DNA of 64,000 nt from Trichodesmium sp050015995 (GTDB taxonomy: Bacteria > Cyanobacteriota > Cyanobacteriia > Cyanobacteriales > Microcoleaceae): assembly GCF_050015995.1 (NCBI RefSeq), contig NZ_JBNHEP010000273.1, forward strand, positions 1 through 64,000, in the 5' to 3' direction. The position numbers and the translations under genes were made by a program. The notes below the pieces were generated by a model. That model saw nothing but the letters and a program-made list of their open reading frames with translations. It ran no database searches and was not told the origin of the DNA. Each line of letters opens with the position of its first letter. Position 1 is the first letter of the stretch. Positions 62,998 to 64,000 of this stretch are shown piece by piece.

Positions 62998-63738
62998 CTA
63001 AAGTAGTCCTTGGTAGATAATGATAAAATCACGGAGTTCAACATCATTAGGATTCAACTCCAAAGCTCTTTGATAACAACTTAGCGCATCCTCAAACTGT
63101 CTCTGTTGTTGGAGTGCTACCCCCAAGTTGTAATGAGCACTAGCTAAAGTTGGCTGTAGGACTATAGCTTGTTGATAGCAAGCAATGGCATTCTTCAAAT
63201 TACCTGCTTTTTTCTGAGTCATGCCCAAATCATTGTTCAAACCTGCGTAGTGTGCTTGTTTTTCTGCTGGGAGTTTTCCTTGGGTATGAAGTGCGTTAGC
63301 CAAATTCACATCAGCTTCAGTACAATCGGGTTGAATTTTCAAGGCTTTTTCATAGCAGGCGATCGCCTCATCCCAAAGCCCTTGTTGTTGGAATGTATAG
63401 CCGAGGTTGTTATAAACTGCTAACGAGTCTGGTTGCAGGGCTAAGACTTCCTTATAAGCTAACTCTGCTTCTTTTAACTTACCTTGAGCTTGATACAAAT
63501 TCCCTAAACTAAACCAAGCCTTGGCAGACTTTGGCTGAACCTGGACAGCTAGATTAAACAATTTTTCAGCAGACTGGTACTGACCTACTTGTTTTGCCAG
63601 CATTCCTAACCCATATAATGCGTCTGGGTGGTGAGGCTGTTTTTCTAGAATCTTATTATAAACTTCATTAGCTTCGGCTAAACGATTGGCTCTATGGTAT
63701 TGAAACGCAAGCTGTAGGCTTTCTGAAAGTGTTGGCAT
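62998..63738 (-). CDS. TPR protein
   Basis: A 246-residue protein almost entirely of TPRs, six to seven copies (YGLGMLAKQVGQYQSAEKLF; YNNLGYTFQQQGLWDEAIAC; YNLGVALQQQRQFEDALSCY). AAGGAGAG precedes the ATG by 5 bp. One repeat is shortened near QGKLPAEKQAHYAGLNN. TPR proteins are scaffolds; in this neighbourhood it may serve the same pathway as the SDR and beta-rich protein downstream. Confidence 0.85.
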   Translation of the reverse strand: MPTLSESLQLAFQYHRANRLAEANEVYNKILEKQPHHPDALYGLGMLAKQVGQYQSAEKLFNLAVQVQPKSAKAWFSLGNLYQAQGKLKEAELAYKEVLALQPDSLAVYNNLGYTFQQQGLWDEAIACYEKALKIQPDCTEADVNLANALHTQGKLPAEKQAHYAGLNNDLGMTQKKAGNLKNAIACYQQAIVLQPTLASAHYNLGVALQQQRQFEDALSCYQRALELNPNDVELRDFIIIYQGLL

Positions 63739-63804
63739 GGGAACTCTCCTTTTTTTATTTTTAGATCGACCAAATACAAATCGGATTCATCAAAATAGGA
63801 ACAT

Positions 63805-64000
63805 TCAATTACAAAGAGTTTCGTATAACTGCAAAGTTTGATCGGCACCTTGTTCCCATGTAAAATACTCAAAAGCACGTTGTCGTCCAGCTCTACCCAT
63901 GGCAGCGATCGGCAACCTTTCTGCTTGTTGGTACTCTCCTTTTTGCTGTGACAGCGTGGATAAGCCATGTAATACATCTGGGTGAGTGGGTTGGTGTTCG
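63805..64000 (-). pseudogene. In-frame join of a TPR segment and a glycosyltransferase C-terminus
   Basis: The minus frame, open at the window edge, reads HQPTHPDVLHGLSTLSQQKG, a TPR segment, and continues without a break into AAMGRAGRQRAFEYFTWEQG...LYETLCN, the C-terminal end of group 1 glycosyltransferases, with stop at 63805-63807. The two parts come from different families and join at about 63909 (AERL/PIAAMG). A recombination junction is the likely cause; whether a working fusion exists depends on the sequence beyond the window. Confidence 0.6.

Noticed and set aside
1..64000. tRNA or rRNA genes
   Set aside because: No cloverleaf-like or rRNA-like conserved segment was recognised by eye; a covariance-model search would be needed to exclude tRNAs.

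Overview
The window comes from a filamentous cyanobacterium with an A+T-rich genome. Indications are scattered HIP1 octamers (GCGATCGC), the cyanobacteria-specific families COP23, SLH/OprB porin and TIGR02450, and intergenic DNA crowded with heptamer runs, palindromes and miniature mobile elements. I cannot name the genus. No rRNA, tRNA or CRISPR array was recognised.

Layout. 1-9.3 kb: transposase and tnpB remnants, a COP23 protein, two secreted trypsin-like proteases and a 65-bp tandem hairpin array. 9.3-13.1 kb: two repeat proteins (SdrD-B-like and beta-propeller). 13.2-21.2 kb: a cobalamin riboswitch, then an RTX surface protein, a small unknown protein, a CADD-type folate-related protein, a ferredoxin-like protein, a membrane protein and an SLH porin. 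21.2-31.7 kb: a more G+C-rich, apparently transferred segment with metE, a divergent metR-type regulator and a zinc-type ABC transporter, mixed with gene debris. The debris includes the last ~88 codons of a B12-dependent methionine synthase (metH) and fragments of the riboswitch-linked genes. 31.7-34 kb: tnpB wreckage, a Zur/Fur-like operator in front of what looks like a truncated hisI start, an IS1-type miniature element with an 8-bp target duplication, and a frameshifted Uma2 gene. 34-44 kb: moaB, an unknown 441-aa protein, cytochrome b561, a DUF336 protein, Ohr, a MerR/Clp-N fusion, and a FeoB-like/flavoprotein operon behind a second Zur-like box. 44-53 kb: dynamin-like GTPase, TPR protein, J-domain protein, HMA2/DUF5132 pair. 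53-59 kb: small genes (Nudix, DJ-1/PfpI, GNAT, Trp-rich) among miniature elements. 59-64 kb: a minus-strand run with two double-glycine-leader peptide precursors, a Cys-rich partner, an SDR lacking its catalytic tyrosine, a beta-rich protein and TPR proteins.

How it fits together. Two themes stand out. The first is cobalamin and methionine: a B12 riboswitch and its linked genes, the debris of a B12-dependent methionine synthase, and an imported B12-independent, zinc-dependent replacement. The second is zinc: a ZnuA-type transporter and two Zur-like boxes, one beside a possible hisI paralogue remnant and one before a cysteine-modified FeoB relative. The peptide locus at 59-60.5 kb is the best candidate for an undescribed system.
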